Notes under the pieces: model-generated
What the model was told of the DNA's origin: nothing
Databases searched by the model: none
The model's input: only the letters and a program-made list of their open reading frames with translations
Translations under genes and position numbers: made by a program
Shown: in pieces, positions 6,242-13,247 of the stretch
Layout: every line of letters starts with the position of its first letter
Position numbering within the stretch: position 1 is the first letter of the stretch
From: Bacillota bacterium
Lineage (GTDB): Bacteria; Bacillota; UBA4882; UBA8346
DNA length: 39,873 nt
NCBI GenBank assembly: GCA_023429995.1
Contig: JAEZCE010000076.1
Coordinates: forward strand, 1 to 39,873
Reading direction: 5' to 3'

Positions 6242-9058
6242 TCATTGAATCACGCCTTCCTCGATGATTTGAATTTTCCGGATCACGGGAACGGCTTTAA
6301 AGACGATTTCTTCAGTTTGACCCGGTTGTAAATCCAATTCGAATTCATTGTTTTCAAAACTGTAATTTTCCAATAACCCGTCATCATATGCCTTGATCGT
6401 CCACTTGCCGGGCCTCATCCCGGAAAAAACGAATTCCCCGGTTTCGCCGGTAACCTGTTGAAAAGTTTCCAAACCGTCCGTTACCTCAATGATGGCATTC
6501 GCCAGGGGTTTTTCTTCGTTCCATTCACCGGACCCACTCCCTGCGTTTTGGCTTTCCTTTGCCCTATATAAGTTGTTACCCGTTACGTATAGTCCGTCAT
6601 TGTTTTCCTTGGGTCTTGCCGTTACCAACACCGATTTTCCCTGAATCTTAGCGGCCTGAACCATCCCAATCTCAATTTTGTTCACTTCGCCTTTTTTCAA
6701 TTCCACAACCAGAGGCAATGGTTGCACGGGTACCCGATCGAACCCGATAAAAGTTTTATCCATCAGGATTGTATAGTTTCCGGGATTTCCGGCGGTATAA
6801 GTAAACTCTCCCCGCTCATCGGTGACCACTTCGACTCCATTGATCAATAAAATCACTTTTTTGAGCGGAAGATGATCCTTCTGGGCGGCGTCAAACACCT
6901 TACCGTTTAAAACGCACAAATCGGTCCTTTGACTGACCGGTATATTCACCGGTAGCGTATAAGTTACCAGTAAAGAGCCTTCCAAATCCCGTTCATTCGA
7001 AGTTGATATTTGAGAGAGCTTTAAACTCCAGGAAAATTGCTTATAAGTATAGCGTACATTCCCTATCAAGTAATCCCGTTCCAAATCGGGTTCCCATCGG
7101 AAGTTACTTCTTTGATATTGAAAATTGAGGCCCAAATGATCGGTAACCCGTAAATCGGCCATGACCCCAACGTTATTGTTGGAATCCAACAATAAGGGAA
7201 AACTGTGATTTCCGATGTTGGCATATAACAAATAACTTCGCCCCGGGCTGGGTGAATAATTGATATTCAAGCCATAAATGCGAATATCCCGTTCTTCGAC
7301 ATCATCCCCTTGATCATCATACGCTCCTCCCAAAACGGAAGCGCCAAAGCGCCACTTTGAATAAAGTTTCTGGACCCCGAGTTTGAACGTGAGCGCTTCA
7401 TAATCTTCCCCCGGAGAAGGTAATCGATTATTGCTGCGATAAGCGCTCAAAGTATAGGAGATTTGAGTCCCGGGACTGAGCTCTTGGGAAAGCGCCGCAT
7501 TGTAAAAGGATTCATCATGAGATGAATATTGGGGGTTAAGATTGAGGTTATCCCGGAAGGAATGGTAGAAAAAGGACGCTTGATACCGGTTGAGAAAAGA
7601 ATAGGCAGCCGACAATGTTGTTAAATCCGTGTCATGATAATTGCCGAAAAAGTTCGGCGCTGCATAGGTTTTTTCCAGCGAATAACTCCAGACATTGGAG
7701 AATTGTCCAAGGACATTGATGTGATAAGCATTCCCCCGGGAGTCCCCTTGATTTTCGGAATGATCCAAAGCATATTCCAAATTTACCGTATTATCGGCCA
7801 AGGGCTTCATTTCAGCCTGAAAACTATAAATCCGGTTATCCTGTAAAAGGTCCTGATCTTGGAAGTCGTAAGCCGAATGTAAGAAATTAGTCCGAAGCTG
7901 AAGCTTTGGATTCAGTTGATATTGATAATACAAGCCGGTTTCTTTTCCGTCCGGATTATTCCTGTTCTTTTCCGGATAAATCAACCCCATCCTCGAATTT
8001 CGGTGGTTGAGATTGAAATTCACATGATAAAGCGCATCCCAGCGTCTGGTGAGGGGTGAAAGAACAAAGCCGGCATCACCAAGATTGATATCATATTGAT
8101 CATTGGATAGGCCAAGCTGCAGATGTTGTATCCCTTTCTCCGGATACCGGTCCGTAAAATCGGAGGCTGAAAAGTACATCTGTAATCGGTTGTTTCCCGC
8201 GTCATCAATCGTTCCGCCCCCTGAAAACTCCAAGCCGTACCCCGGATGATTGCCGTCGATTCCGGTGGTGATTTGCAAGACCGACGGGATCCGGTGAAAT
8301 GGATCAAACCGGCCGTTAATGGTCGGTACAATGTCTACCCCAATGGTATCCTCTGTAAAAGACACCCCGGAGTTTTTAGCATAGGCCTTCACGGTAAGCA
8401 GGTGCGTAACATTGGTTTCGATTTTGGCATCGGTTTTTACCTTGATCGCCAGGGTCCGGGATTCTCCCGGTTGTAAAATCATTTCCAGTGGCTGGTATTG
8501 CGTAACATAAGATAATGAACTGTTCACCTGAAAACTTAAATCCAGCGGAACGTTTCCGTTATTTTGGTATTGCAGCGTTACCCCATAATCTTCGCCCGCG
8601 ATCACAAATCCGGGTTTGTCCAAAACCACGGATTTAACTGTGGTGACTGAAGTGAGAGAAACGGTTACCGTATTGGTGGAGGTTTTCGCCGATCCATTGG
8701 TTGCAGTGAGGGAATAATGGACTAAATAGGAACCGGCCGGGGCCGCGTTGGAAAAAATGATCGATACTAATCTTACCTGCTGGTCACGGGCCTTGATTTG
8801 AAAGCCCGTGGGAGGCGCGAGCACACGGCAGTACGGAGGTAAAACCAATTCCTCCCGGAGATTCAGAGTGGAACCGGTGTGATTGATTACCAGATAACTT
8901 AGGGTTAAAGCCTTGCCCGGCTCGATTTGCAAATTTTCCGGAGCAATTTGCTTGATTTCCACACCCCGACCCTCATCGGCCCGGACTTTATGACCAAGGG
9001 AGCTCCATACCAAGACGGGTATAAAGAAGATGAACAAACAAATATTGAACTTTTTCAT
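6242..9058 (-). CDS. Usher-like outer-membrane beta-barrel protein
   Basis: 938 residues. The signal peptide is about 1-27 (ends HKVRADE). Residues 30-255 or so form two Ig-like NEW3-type domains (PGKALTLSYLVINHTGSTLNL, then AGEDYGVTLQYQNNGNVPLDL). About 265-705 is a long run of alternating amphipathic strands with aromatic girdles and short polar turns, typical of a large barrel. It includes YDINLGDAGFVLSPL, which recalls the LNLGD...SPL stretch of fimbrial ushers. The C-terminus holds two small carboxypeptidase-regulatory/Cna-B-like domains: VLNGKVFDAA to DERGEFTYTAGNPGNYTI, and ANAIIEVTD to TGEFVFSGMRPGKWTIKAY. I cannot pick out the plug domain. Its start overlaps the chaperone-like gene by ATGA, so the two are translationally coupled. 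Role as an outer-membrane secretion or assembly pore is inference from architecture and neighbours; an outer-membrane anchor or receptor is the alternative. Confidence 0.65.
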   Translation of the reverse strand: MKKFNICLFIFFIPVLVWSSLGHKVRADEGRGVEIKQIAPENLQIEPGKALTLSYLVINHTGSTLNLREELVLPPYCRVLAPPTGFQIKARDQQVRLVSIIFSNAAPAGSYLVHYSLTATNGSAKTSTNTVTVSLTSVTTVKSVVLDKPGFVIAGEDYGVTLQYQNNGNVPLDLSFQVNSSLSYVTQYQPLEMILQPGESRTLAIKVKTDAKIETNVTHLLTVKAYAKNSGVSFTEDTIGVDIVPTINGRFDPFHRIPSVLQITTGIDGNHPGYGLEFSGGGTIDDAGNNRLQMYFSASDFTDRYPEKGIQHLQLGLSNDQYDINLGDAGFVLSPLTRRWDALYHVNFNLNHRNSRMGLIYPEKNRNNPDGKETGLYYQYQLNPKLQLRTNFLHSAYDFQDQDLLQDNRIYSFQAEMKPLADNTVNLEYALDHSENQGDSRGNAYHINVLGQFSNVWSYSLEKTYAAPNFFGNYHDTDLTTLSAAYSFLNRYQASFFYHSFRDNLNLNPQYSSHDESFYNAALSQELSPGTQISYTLSAYRSNNRLPSPGEDYEALTFKLGVQKLYSKWRFGASVLGGAYDDQGDDVEERDIRIYGLNINYSPSPGRSYLLYANIGNHSFPLLLDSNNNVGVMADLRVTDHLGLNFQYQRSNFRWEPDLERDYLIGNVRYTYKQFSWSLKLSQISTSNERDLEGSLLVTYTLPVNIPVSQRTDLCVLNGKVFDAAQKDHLPLKKVILLINGVEVVTDERGEFTYTAGNPGNYTILMDKTFIGFDRVPVQPLPLVVELKKGEVNKIEIGMVQAAKIQGKSVLVTARPKENNDGLYVTGNNLYRAKESQNAGSGSGEWNEEKPLANAIIEVTDGLETFQQVTGETGEFVFSGMRPGKWTIKAYDDGLLENYSFENNEFELDLQPGQTEEIVFKAVPVIRKIQIIEEGVIQ

Positions 9059-9879
9059 CGGATGATCATTTCATAATTGGCGCCAAAAACGTATTGATCC
9101 CCATTGTCAACAATAACGGCTGCCTTATATTCTCCTTTGGGAATATCCGGAAGCATGATTTTATGTCTTACCGAACAGGTGGGAAAAATCCGTTTTTTCT
9201 CACTGCCGAATGCGCCGAGGGATTTACCGTTTTTGTTGTACAGTTGTACCAGAACCGTTGGGTTTAGCCATCTTTCGCCGGTATTTTTGATATCGAACTG
9301 AAATATTTTATTCCCGTTTTCAGCGGAGATTTTCTTATTTAAAAACGCAATGGAACGGGTTCCGGTATCTTTGATATCCGTAATAATTTGAACACCATAC
9401 CGGACGCTCGTTTGGAGTCCCAAAACGTATTTACCTTTCACATTAGGATTATCCCCGGCGGCTTCAACCGGCTCCACCATGATCAAACTCCAATAAGTTC
9501 CACGAAGATCCGGATTTTTCGGGACTTGAACACTATAGTTTACCGGGGCGGTCTGTCCCGCCGGAACTGTGACCCAGACGGTGCTTAATGCGACCCATTT
9601 GGCATTGGACAACGGGTTACTGCCGGGAAGACCGTAAGAATTACTGCCGTCGGCATAAAACAAATAATCGGTTTGATAAATCTTTACCTTACAGGAACTG
9701 CCGCCGGAATTTTTGATGATAATCGTGCCATTGTAACTCTCTCCGCCGCCCACTACTTTTTCCTGGGTTAAGGAACCGAGAACTTTTATATCGCCACTGG
9801 CGAAAACGTTTTGATACTCTCCCAAAAACAGCAGTGAAAAACTTAAAACCGATATCCAAAAAAGAAAGGCCTTTTTCAT
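9055..9879 (-). CDS. Periplasmic chaperone-like protein (two Ig-like domains)
   Basis: 274 residues with a signal peptide (1-28, ends NVFASG). Two beta-sandwich domains are suggested, about 30-155 and 160-274. The first has the pattern seen in archaic-type fimbrial chaperones and DUF916-like proteins: a beta strand (DIKVLGSLTQEKVVGGGE), TIIIKNSGGSSCKVKIYQTD, then AKWVALSTVWVTVPAGQTA, NYSVQVPKNPDLRGTYWSLIMVEP, then YGVQIITDI. The second begins FQFDIKNTGERWLNPTVLVQLYN and ends KGEYKAAVIVDNGDQYVFGANYEMII. Length and two-domain form match PapD-like chaperones (about 230-260 residues). It is followed directly by the usher-like gene with a 4-base ATGA overlap, the usual chaperone-usher order. The ribosome binding site is GAAGGAG. 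I cannot confirm the Arg/Lys pair that anchors pilin C-termini in classical chaperones, so the call is structural analogy. Confidence 0.6.
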   Translation of the reverse strand: MKKAFLFWISVLSFSLLFLGEYQNVFASGDIKVLGSLTQEKVVGGGESYNGTIIIKNSGGSSCKVKIYQTDYLFYADGSNSYGLPGSNPLSNAKWVALSTVWVTVPAGQTAPVNYSVQVPKNPDLRGTYWSLIMVEPVEAAGDNPNVKGKYVLGLQTSVRYGVQIITDIKDTGTRSIAFLNKKISAENGNKIFQFDIKNTGERWLNPTVLVQLYNKNGKSLGAFGSEKKRIFPTCSVRHKIMLPDIPKGEYKAAVIVDNGDQYVFGANYEMIIR

Positions 9880-9900
9880 TCCATTCTCCTTCGTTATGAA

Positions 9901-10437
9901 TTACGGGATGACGGTATAAACAACACCGCTTACATAATGATTGGGATCGGTTGCCAGTGATACTCCGGAAAGCTGGTACTGGATGGGAATATAGCGCACA
10001 TCGCCGGTACCGCTGCATAAGAGGATTTTCGCAGAATTCACAACTTGAAAGGAAAGTCCGCCTCTCACTGTAACTCCTTCCTTTCCATCACCCGGGCCCG
10101 TTCTTCTCACATAAAGCACGAAGCTAGAGGGCCAATTCATTTCCGAACGGTTGATATAAACTTGCCAGACCGCGTCTTTTTTTCCGCCGACAATGGATAG
10201 AGTCGTGGCTCCGGCATCACTTTGATAGGTGGTACCCAGATTTGAACCGGCTCCCGAAGCCAAATTGGCGGAATTGACCGGGTTGGTCCATCCTCCCATT
10301 ACGATGATGTTGGGTTGCTCCGCTCCAAATACCGGCTGAAAAGAAAATACCGGAATCAAAACCCCCAAAATAATCGCCATGCAATTCCCAGCTGCGTTTT
10401 TGGGTGTAAAGGGTCTACCCATCCGTGCTTTTTTCAT
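9901..10437 (-). CDS. Secreted protein of unknown family, possible minor or tip subunit
   Basis: 178 residues. The N-terminus is long and basic (MKKARMGRPFTPKNAAGN) before a hydrophobic core, ending PVFGAEQ, consistent with a signal peptide cleaved near residue 39. The mature part is predicted all-beta: NIIVMGGW, then ATTLSIVGG, VWQVYINRSEMNW, FVLYVRRTGPGDG, VTVRGGLSFQVVNSAKILLCSG, and a C-terminal strand YVSGVVYTVIP. It does not align with the three pilin-like paralogues, but it sits between one of them and the chaperone-like gene on the same strand (gaps 63 and 21 bases). That position and the terminal strand suggest an adaptor, minor or tip component of the same structure. This is inference; I recognise no family. 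Confidence 0.6.
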   Translation of the reverse strand: MKKARMGRPFTPKNAAGNCMAIILGVLIPVFSFQPVFGAEQPNIIVMGGWTNPVNSANLASGAGSNLGTTYQSDAGATTLSIVGGKKDAVWQVYINRSEMNWPSSFVLYVRRTGPGDGKEGVTVRGGLSFQVVNSAKILLCSGTGDVRYIPIQYQLSGVSLATDPNHYVSGVVYTVIP

Positions 10438-10500
10438 TGTACCCCACTTCCAGGCTGTTCTATATTTAAATCCAATAGGCTGTCCAAAAAATCAGAAATA

Positions 10501-10998
10501 TTAATTGGTAACCGTAAGAATAACCGTGCGCATTCCCGAGGAAACCATACCGGCTGCCACTGTACTGGAAAAAGTATAAGTGATCGTTTTTCCGGATTCT
10601 GCGACTTTCGATATCCCTGTCACCAGATCCGCCGGTTTCGATGATAAAACAACCTCTCCTAAACTCACCGCTCCACCGGGAGCGGCCAGTCTGATTTTAA
10701 GATAAGTATTGGCAGGCATATTGCTGTTTAGCATGCCGGTAATCTTTTTATTGGATTCATTGGTGGAAATACTATAGGTGGACGTAGCATTCACCTCGTC
10801 GGTGGGTTGCATGCCGGGAATAGCCGAATTGATTTTCATGGCAGCCGGATTCCCGCTTACTGTAAAAGTAGTGATCGAAGCCACGGGAACATGAATGATT
10901 TGCACGGCACTCGAAACTGCCAGTGTCATTTCCGTCAGGGCGCAGGTTAAAATGAAGCCGACCGAAATCAGGATTTGAAAGTTCTTCTTCCTTTTCAT
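10501..10998 (-). CDS. Small secreted pilin-like protein B
   Basis: 165 residues with a signal peptide (about 1-28: MKRKKNFQILISVGFILTCA...). Paralogue of the genes at 5395-5883 and 11120-11608. The pattern is SAVQIIHVPVASITTFTVSGNPAA, then STYSISTNESNKKITGMLNSNMPA, LKIRLAAPGGAVSLGEVVLSSKPADLVTGISKVAESGKTITYTF, VAAGM, and a C-terminal strand RTVILTVTN. In this copy the segment after the signal keeps the SGNPAAMKIN-SA-PGMQPT stretch and is followed by STYSI. The strong ribosome binding site is AGGAG, 8 bases before the ATG. It may be read through from the 11120-11608 gene past a partial terminator (11083-11103) or from a weak local promoter (11028-11055). Family unnamed; a fibre-subunit role is inferred from the strands and neighbours. 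Confidence 0.8.
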   Translation of the reverse strand: MKRKKNFQILISVGFILTCALTEMTLAVSSAVQIIHVPVASITTFTVSGNPAAMKINSAIPGMQPTDEVNATSTYSISTNESNKKITGMLNSNMPANTYLKIRLAAPGGAVSLGEVVLSSKPADLVTGISKVAESGKTITYTFSSTVAAGMVSSGMRTVILTVTN

Positions 10999-11027
10999 GC
11001 CAATTACTCCTAAAGCATAAGTAAACT

Positions 11028-11055
11028 AGTATAATATCACCTAGGAAAATTTAAA
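11028..11055 (-). promoter_or_regulatory. Possible promoter upstream of pilin-like gene B
   Basis: On the minus strand TTTAAA (11050-11055), 16 bases, then TATACT (11028-11033). The -35 is weak, so this is a candidate only. Confidence 0.35.
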
Positions 11056-11082
11056 TTTACTCCATGGGAGGGTAATAAAAAA

Positions 11083-11103
11083 GGGCAGCCGCAGCCGCCC
11101 CCG
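11083..11103 (-). terminator. Intrinsic terminator after pilin-like gene A, possibly partial
   Basis: On the minus strand GGGCGGC-tgcg-GCTGCCC (one G-U pair) runs straight into TTTTTTATT, 17 bases after the stop at 11120. Its place between the first subunit gene and the rest of the cluster would give the first subunit the highest transcript level, as is common in pilus operons. Confidence 0.8.
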
Positions 11104-11119
11104 ACCACTTCTGATGGAA

Positions 11120-11608
11120 TCAATTTACAACGGTAAGTGTTACTTTTCGGGTTGTGTCATTAATAACACCGGCGGCTACCGATGCCGTGAAAGTATAGGT
11201 AATTGCTTTTTTATCGGCAGCTATCCTACGAATTCCATTCACCAAATCCCGCGGATTTTTGTTCAAGGCAACATTGCCCAAACTATTGGCGCCGTTGGGA
11301 GCGGCTAAATTAATCATCAAACTGGTATTGGCCGGCATATCCTCACTGAGAGATCCGGTTATTTTCCGGCTTTCTCCATTGGTTGTAATGGAATATGTAG
11401 TGGAATTGTCCGTCACGGACAAAAGATCGGAACCGGCTGTAGCACTGTTAATCACTAAGGAAACTTGATCACTGCTGGTAGAAATGGAATCGATCTCCGC
11501 AACCTTAAAAGTTACGGTTTGCGTTGCGGAGTTTGCGGCAAACGCATAAGTTGAAAAAGCGATCACACCGATTAATCCCAGAAAAACAAACATTCTAACC
11601 TTCTTCAT
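11120..11608 (-). CDS. Small secreted pilin-like protein A, likely the main subunit
   Basis: 162 residues with a clear signal peptide (MKKVRMFVFLGLIGVIAFSTYAFA, cleaved before ANSATQ). Third paralogue of the set. The mature protein starts with the alternating strand SATQTVTFKVAEID, continues with ATAGSDLLSVTDNSTTYSI, TNGESRKITGSLSEDMPANTSL, NLAAPNGANSLGNVALNKNPRD, AITYTFTASVAAGVI, and ends TRKVTLTVVN. It is the first gene of the locus, driven by the best promoter in the cluster (11651-11680) and followed by a terminator (11083-11103). Both features fit an abundant major subunit. The ribosome binding site is AGAGGA, 7 bases before the ATG. No named family is recognised. Alternatives are a secreted matrix or S-layer-associated protein. 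Confidence 0.8.
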   Translation of the reverse strand: MKKVRMFVFLGLIGVIAFSTYAFAANSATQTVTFKVAEIDSISTSSDQVSLVINSATAGSDLLSVTDNSTTYSITTNGESRKITGSLSEDMPANTSLMINLAAPNGANSLGNVALNKNPRDLVNGIRRIAADKKAITYTFTASVAAGVINDTTRKVTLTVVN

Positions 11609-11650
11609 CGTAAAATCCTCTTTCTCAAAAAAATTATAAGCTCATGATTT

Positions 11651-11680
11651 ATTATAAAAGGCTGAAGATAGGATTGTCAA
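11651..11680 (-). promoter_or_regulatory. Consensus promoter of the pilin-like cluster
   Basis: On the minus strand a perfect TTGACA (11675-11680), 18 bases, and a perfect TATAAT (11651-11656). Transcription would start near 11644, about 36 bases before the ATG of the 11120-11608 gene. No riboswitch is visible in this short leader. Confidence 0.85.
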
Positions 11681-11828
11681 TAGTCCGAGATGAGTATGCT
11701 TAATTTTGAAATCAGTAAAATTTGTAGGAATTTTATGTAAACTTATCTTAAAACTAAATCCCATCGCTCTTTCTATTTCAGCCCAGGGCTAAAAATCAGA
11801 AACGGCAATGGTTTTCCCATTAAAATCT

Positions 11829-11954
11829 TTAGCGTGACCATAGAAAAGTTCCTAATATTTTTTGGTTTCGCTCCCTCTCCCCGAGAGCAAACATCCTCAA
11901 ATACTCATCATATGAACGACCCTACGGCACTACGTTCTCATATTTGACAGTCAT
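11829..11954 (-). pseudogene. Remnant of a SAM-dependent methyltransferase gene (N-terminal end)
   Basis: After a strong GGAGGAG ribosome binding site (about 11962-11971), an ATG at 11954 starts MTVKYENVVP, then a TAG (11922-11924), then in the same frame GRSYDEYLRMFALGERERNQKILG. This matches the start of a known methyltransferase group whose conserved opening is VVPWGRS(F/Y)(D/E)EY..MF.L followed by KIL.CGDGPASFN. The TAG falls exactly where the conserved Trp (TGG) should be. Homology stops after KILG, where the SAM-binding GxGxG should begin, and the frame closes at 11829. The gene is therefore a truncated, nonsense-mutated fragment. The rest of 11609-12010 holds only the cluster promoter and nothing else I can read. 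Confidence 0.6.
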
Positions 11955-12010
11955 TTTAAAAACCTCTCCTCCGGAAAATTTTTGTTATTTTTGAAACCTT
12001 CATATGTATT

Positions 12011-12721
12011 TCAATTATTCTTTCTATACTTATCATACTCCCGTGCTAACAGCGTTCTTGTTCTCTCGGTTCCATGAGCGGGTAAAAATATTGAGCAATC
12101 GGTTTCCAAAAGCTTGCCCCAGCTTTCAACCAATTGCTTTGGATCATCGGCAAAAGGAGGAAATACCGAATCTCGATATACTCCAAACATCGTGTCACCG
12201 GTAATCGCTATTTCGTTATCAACGATCACACTGATGGAACCAGTTGAATGGCCTGGGGTATGGATCACTTTTGCTTCAAATCCTAAATTCCTTAATTCCA
12301 ACTGTTCATCCACTAAAATATCACCGGTAATTGCTTCATATTTGCAGAATGAACTAGCCAATTTTCCAAACCGCTTGATAAGAAAGCGGGTAACCCTATT
12401 TGAACCGGCCGGTAAAACATTGTCCCCGTTTCGCAAAAATTCCGCTTCACTTTGATGCACAATAATTGGAACAGCGTATCTTCTTTTAATGTTAGCGGCA
12501 TTTTGAGTATGATCAAAATGGGTATGGGTTAAGATAAGTGCCACCAAATTTTCTTCATTACAGCCCACATGAATGAGCCTTGCATATAATTTTTTCCTTG
12601 AGTGTTTCCAACTCGTATCGATTAATAAAAATTTAGAATCGCGTTTCACCAAAAAACAATTACTTCTGCCCAATAGCAATCGGTAGATTAAAGTTCCTTT
12701 CTTGGTAATCCAGCTCTTCAT
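12011..12721 (-). CDS. Metallo-beta-lactamase-fold hydrolase
   Basis: 236 residues with the chosen start. The metal-binding motif THTHFDHT is present (HxHxDH), followed by HTPGHSTGSISVIVD (third His), TGDTMF (bridging Asp) and LPAHG (last His), so a full dinuclear zinc site is available. The order of motifs is that of glyoxalase II-like and related MBL hydrolases; the substrate cannot be told. The frame extends upstream to 12775, overlapping the neighbouring gene, but a strong GGGGAGG lies about 8 bases before the ATG at 12719-12721 and fixes the start there. It lies 28 bases after the alkyltransferase gene on the same strand, so the two probably share a transcript. There is no signal peptide, so it is cytoplasmic. 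Confidence 0.88.
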   Translation of the reverse strand: MKSWITKKGTLIYRLLLGRSNCFLVKRDSKFLLIDTSWKHSRKKLYARLIHVGCNEENLVALILTHTHFDHTQNAANIKRRYAVPIIVHQSEAEFLRNGDNVLPAGSNRVTRFLIKRFGKLASSFCKYEAITGDILVDEQLELRNLGFEAKVIHTPGHSTGSISVIVDNEIAITGDTMFGVYRDSVFPPFADDPKQLVESWGKLLETDCSIFLPAHGTERTRTLLAREYDKYRKNN

Positions 12722-12749
12722 CGCTATGTCCTCCCCGAATTCAACTGAT

Positions 12750-13082
12750 TCACTTCGATTCCTTTTCTTCCACACGCCAAAGGGAGAGCTTTAAATCCAC
12801 CAATCCGTTGGATTTAAAGTAAACGCCTTCATTTTGCAACATTCCACGCTGCCTTGCAACGCCGCCGAATACATCATCCGGCGCAAGCCCTCCTTTACTG
12901 TTAATAACCCGGTGGCAAGGAAGTTTTAAAGATTCCGGCGCATGAAACATAGCCTGTCCAACCTGGCGGGCCCCATGGGGCGAACCCAGTATCATGGCAA
13001 TCTGCCCGTAGGTCATGACCTTGCCGGTTGGAATTCGGGCTACGATCTCATACACATGGCAAAAAAATTCCAGATTTTTCAT
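12750..13082 (-). CDS. Short methylated-DNA-[protein]-cysteine methyltransferase-like protein (MGMT C-terminal domain only)
   Basis: 110 residues, consisting solely of the DNA-binding and active-site domain of the Ogt/Ada-C family. The helix-turn-helix region reads TGKVMTYGQIAMILGSPHGARQVGQAM (Arg finger in ARQVG), and the active site is PCHRVINSKGG. The Cys is retained, unlike alkyltransferase-like (ATL) proteins, which carry Trp there. The N-terminal RNase H-like domain of full-length Ogt (about 165 residues) is absent, which is normal for the YbaZ-type short family. It may repair or flag O6-alkylguanine. The ribosome binding site is GGGAG, and a possible promoter of the TTGCTA / TAATAT type lies upstream. 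It is divergent from the DUF5685 gene. Confidence 0.88.
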   Translation of the reverse strand: MKNLEFFCHVYEIVARIPTGKVMTYGQIAMILGSPHGARQVGQAMFHAPESLKLPCHRVINSKGGLAPDDVFGGVARQRGMLQNEGVYFKSNGLVDLKLSLWRVEEKESK

Positions 13083-13247
13083 TGTTTCTCCCTAAAATAT
13101 TATTAAATTCTCGGTTTTTAGCAACTTGCCGCCTGATTTTTCGTTTATAATAAAATAACTTGTCCGGTGTTCAAAAATTTATTTCACCTTTAAAATATGG
13201 TTTTGTGTTACGATAATGATGTGGCGATCACAGGGGGGGCCCATATT

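Noticed and set aside
6224..6242. CGGCCATGGCCG palindrome followed by CTTTTTT on the plus strand
   Set aside because: It has terminator shape, but no plus-strand gene precedes it and the palindrome allows almost no loop. On the minus strand the T-run is on the wrong side. Kept as a curiosity only.
5945..6331. 128-codon plus-strand frame across the riboswitches
   Set aside because: It is antisense to two well-defined GEMM-I aptamers and a promoter, has no ribosome binding site, and the repeated peptide pattern is simply the aptamer duplication.
8020..8331. 103-codon frame inside the usher-like gene
   Set aside because: A shadow frame of the long barrel gene without start signals or motif.
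12722..12775. Longer N-terminus for the metallo-beta-lactamase-fold gene
   Set aside because: It would overlap the alkyltransferase gene and has no ribosome binding site, while GGGGAGG stands at the right distance before the ATG at 12719-12721.
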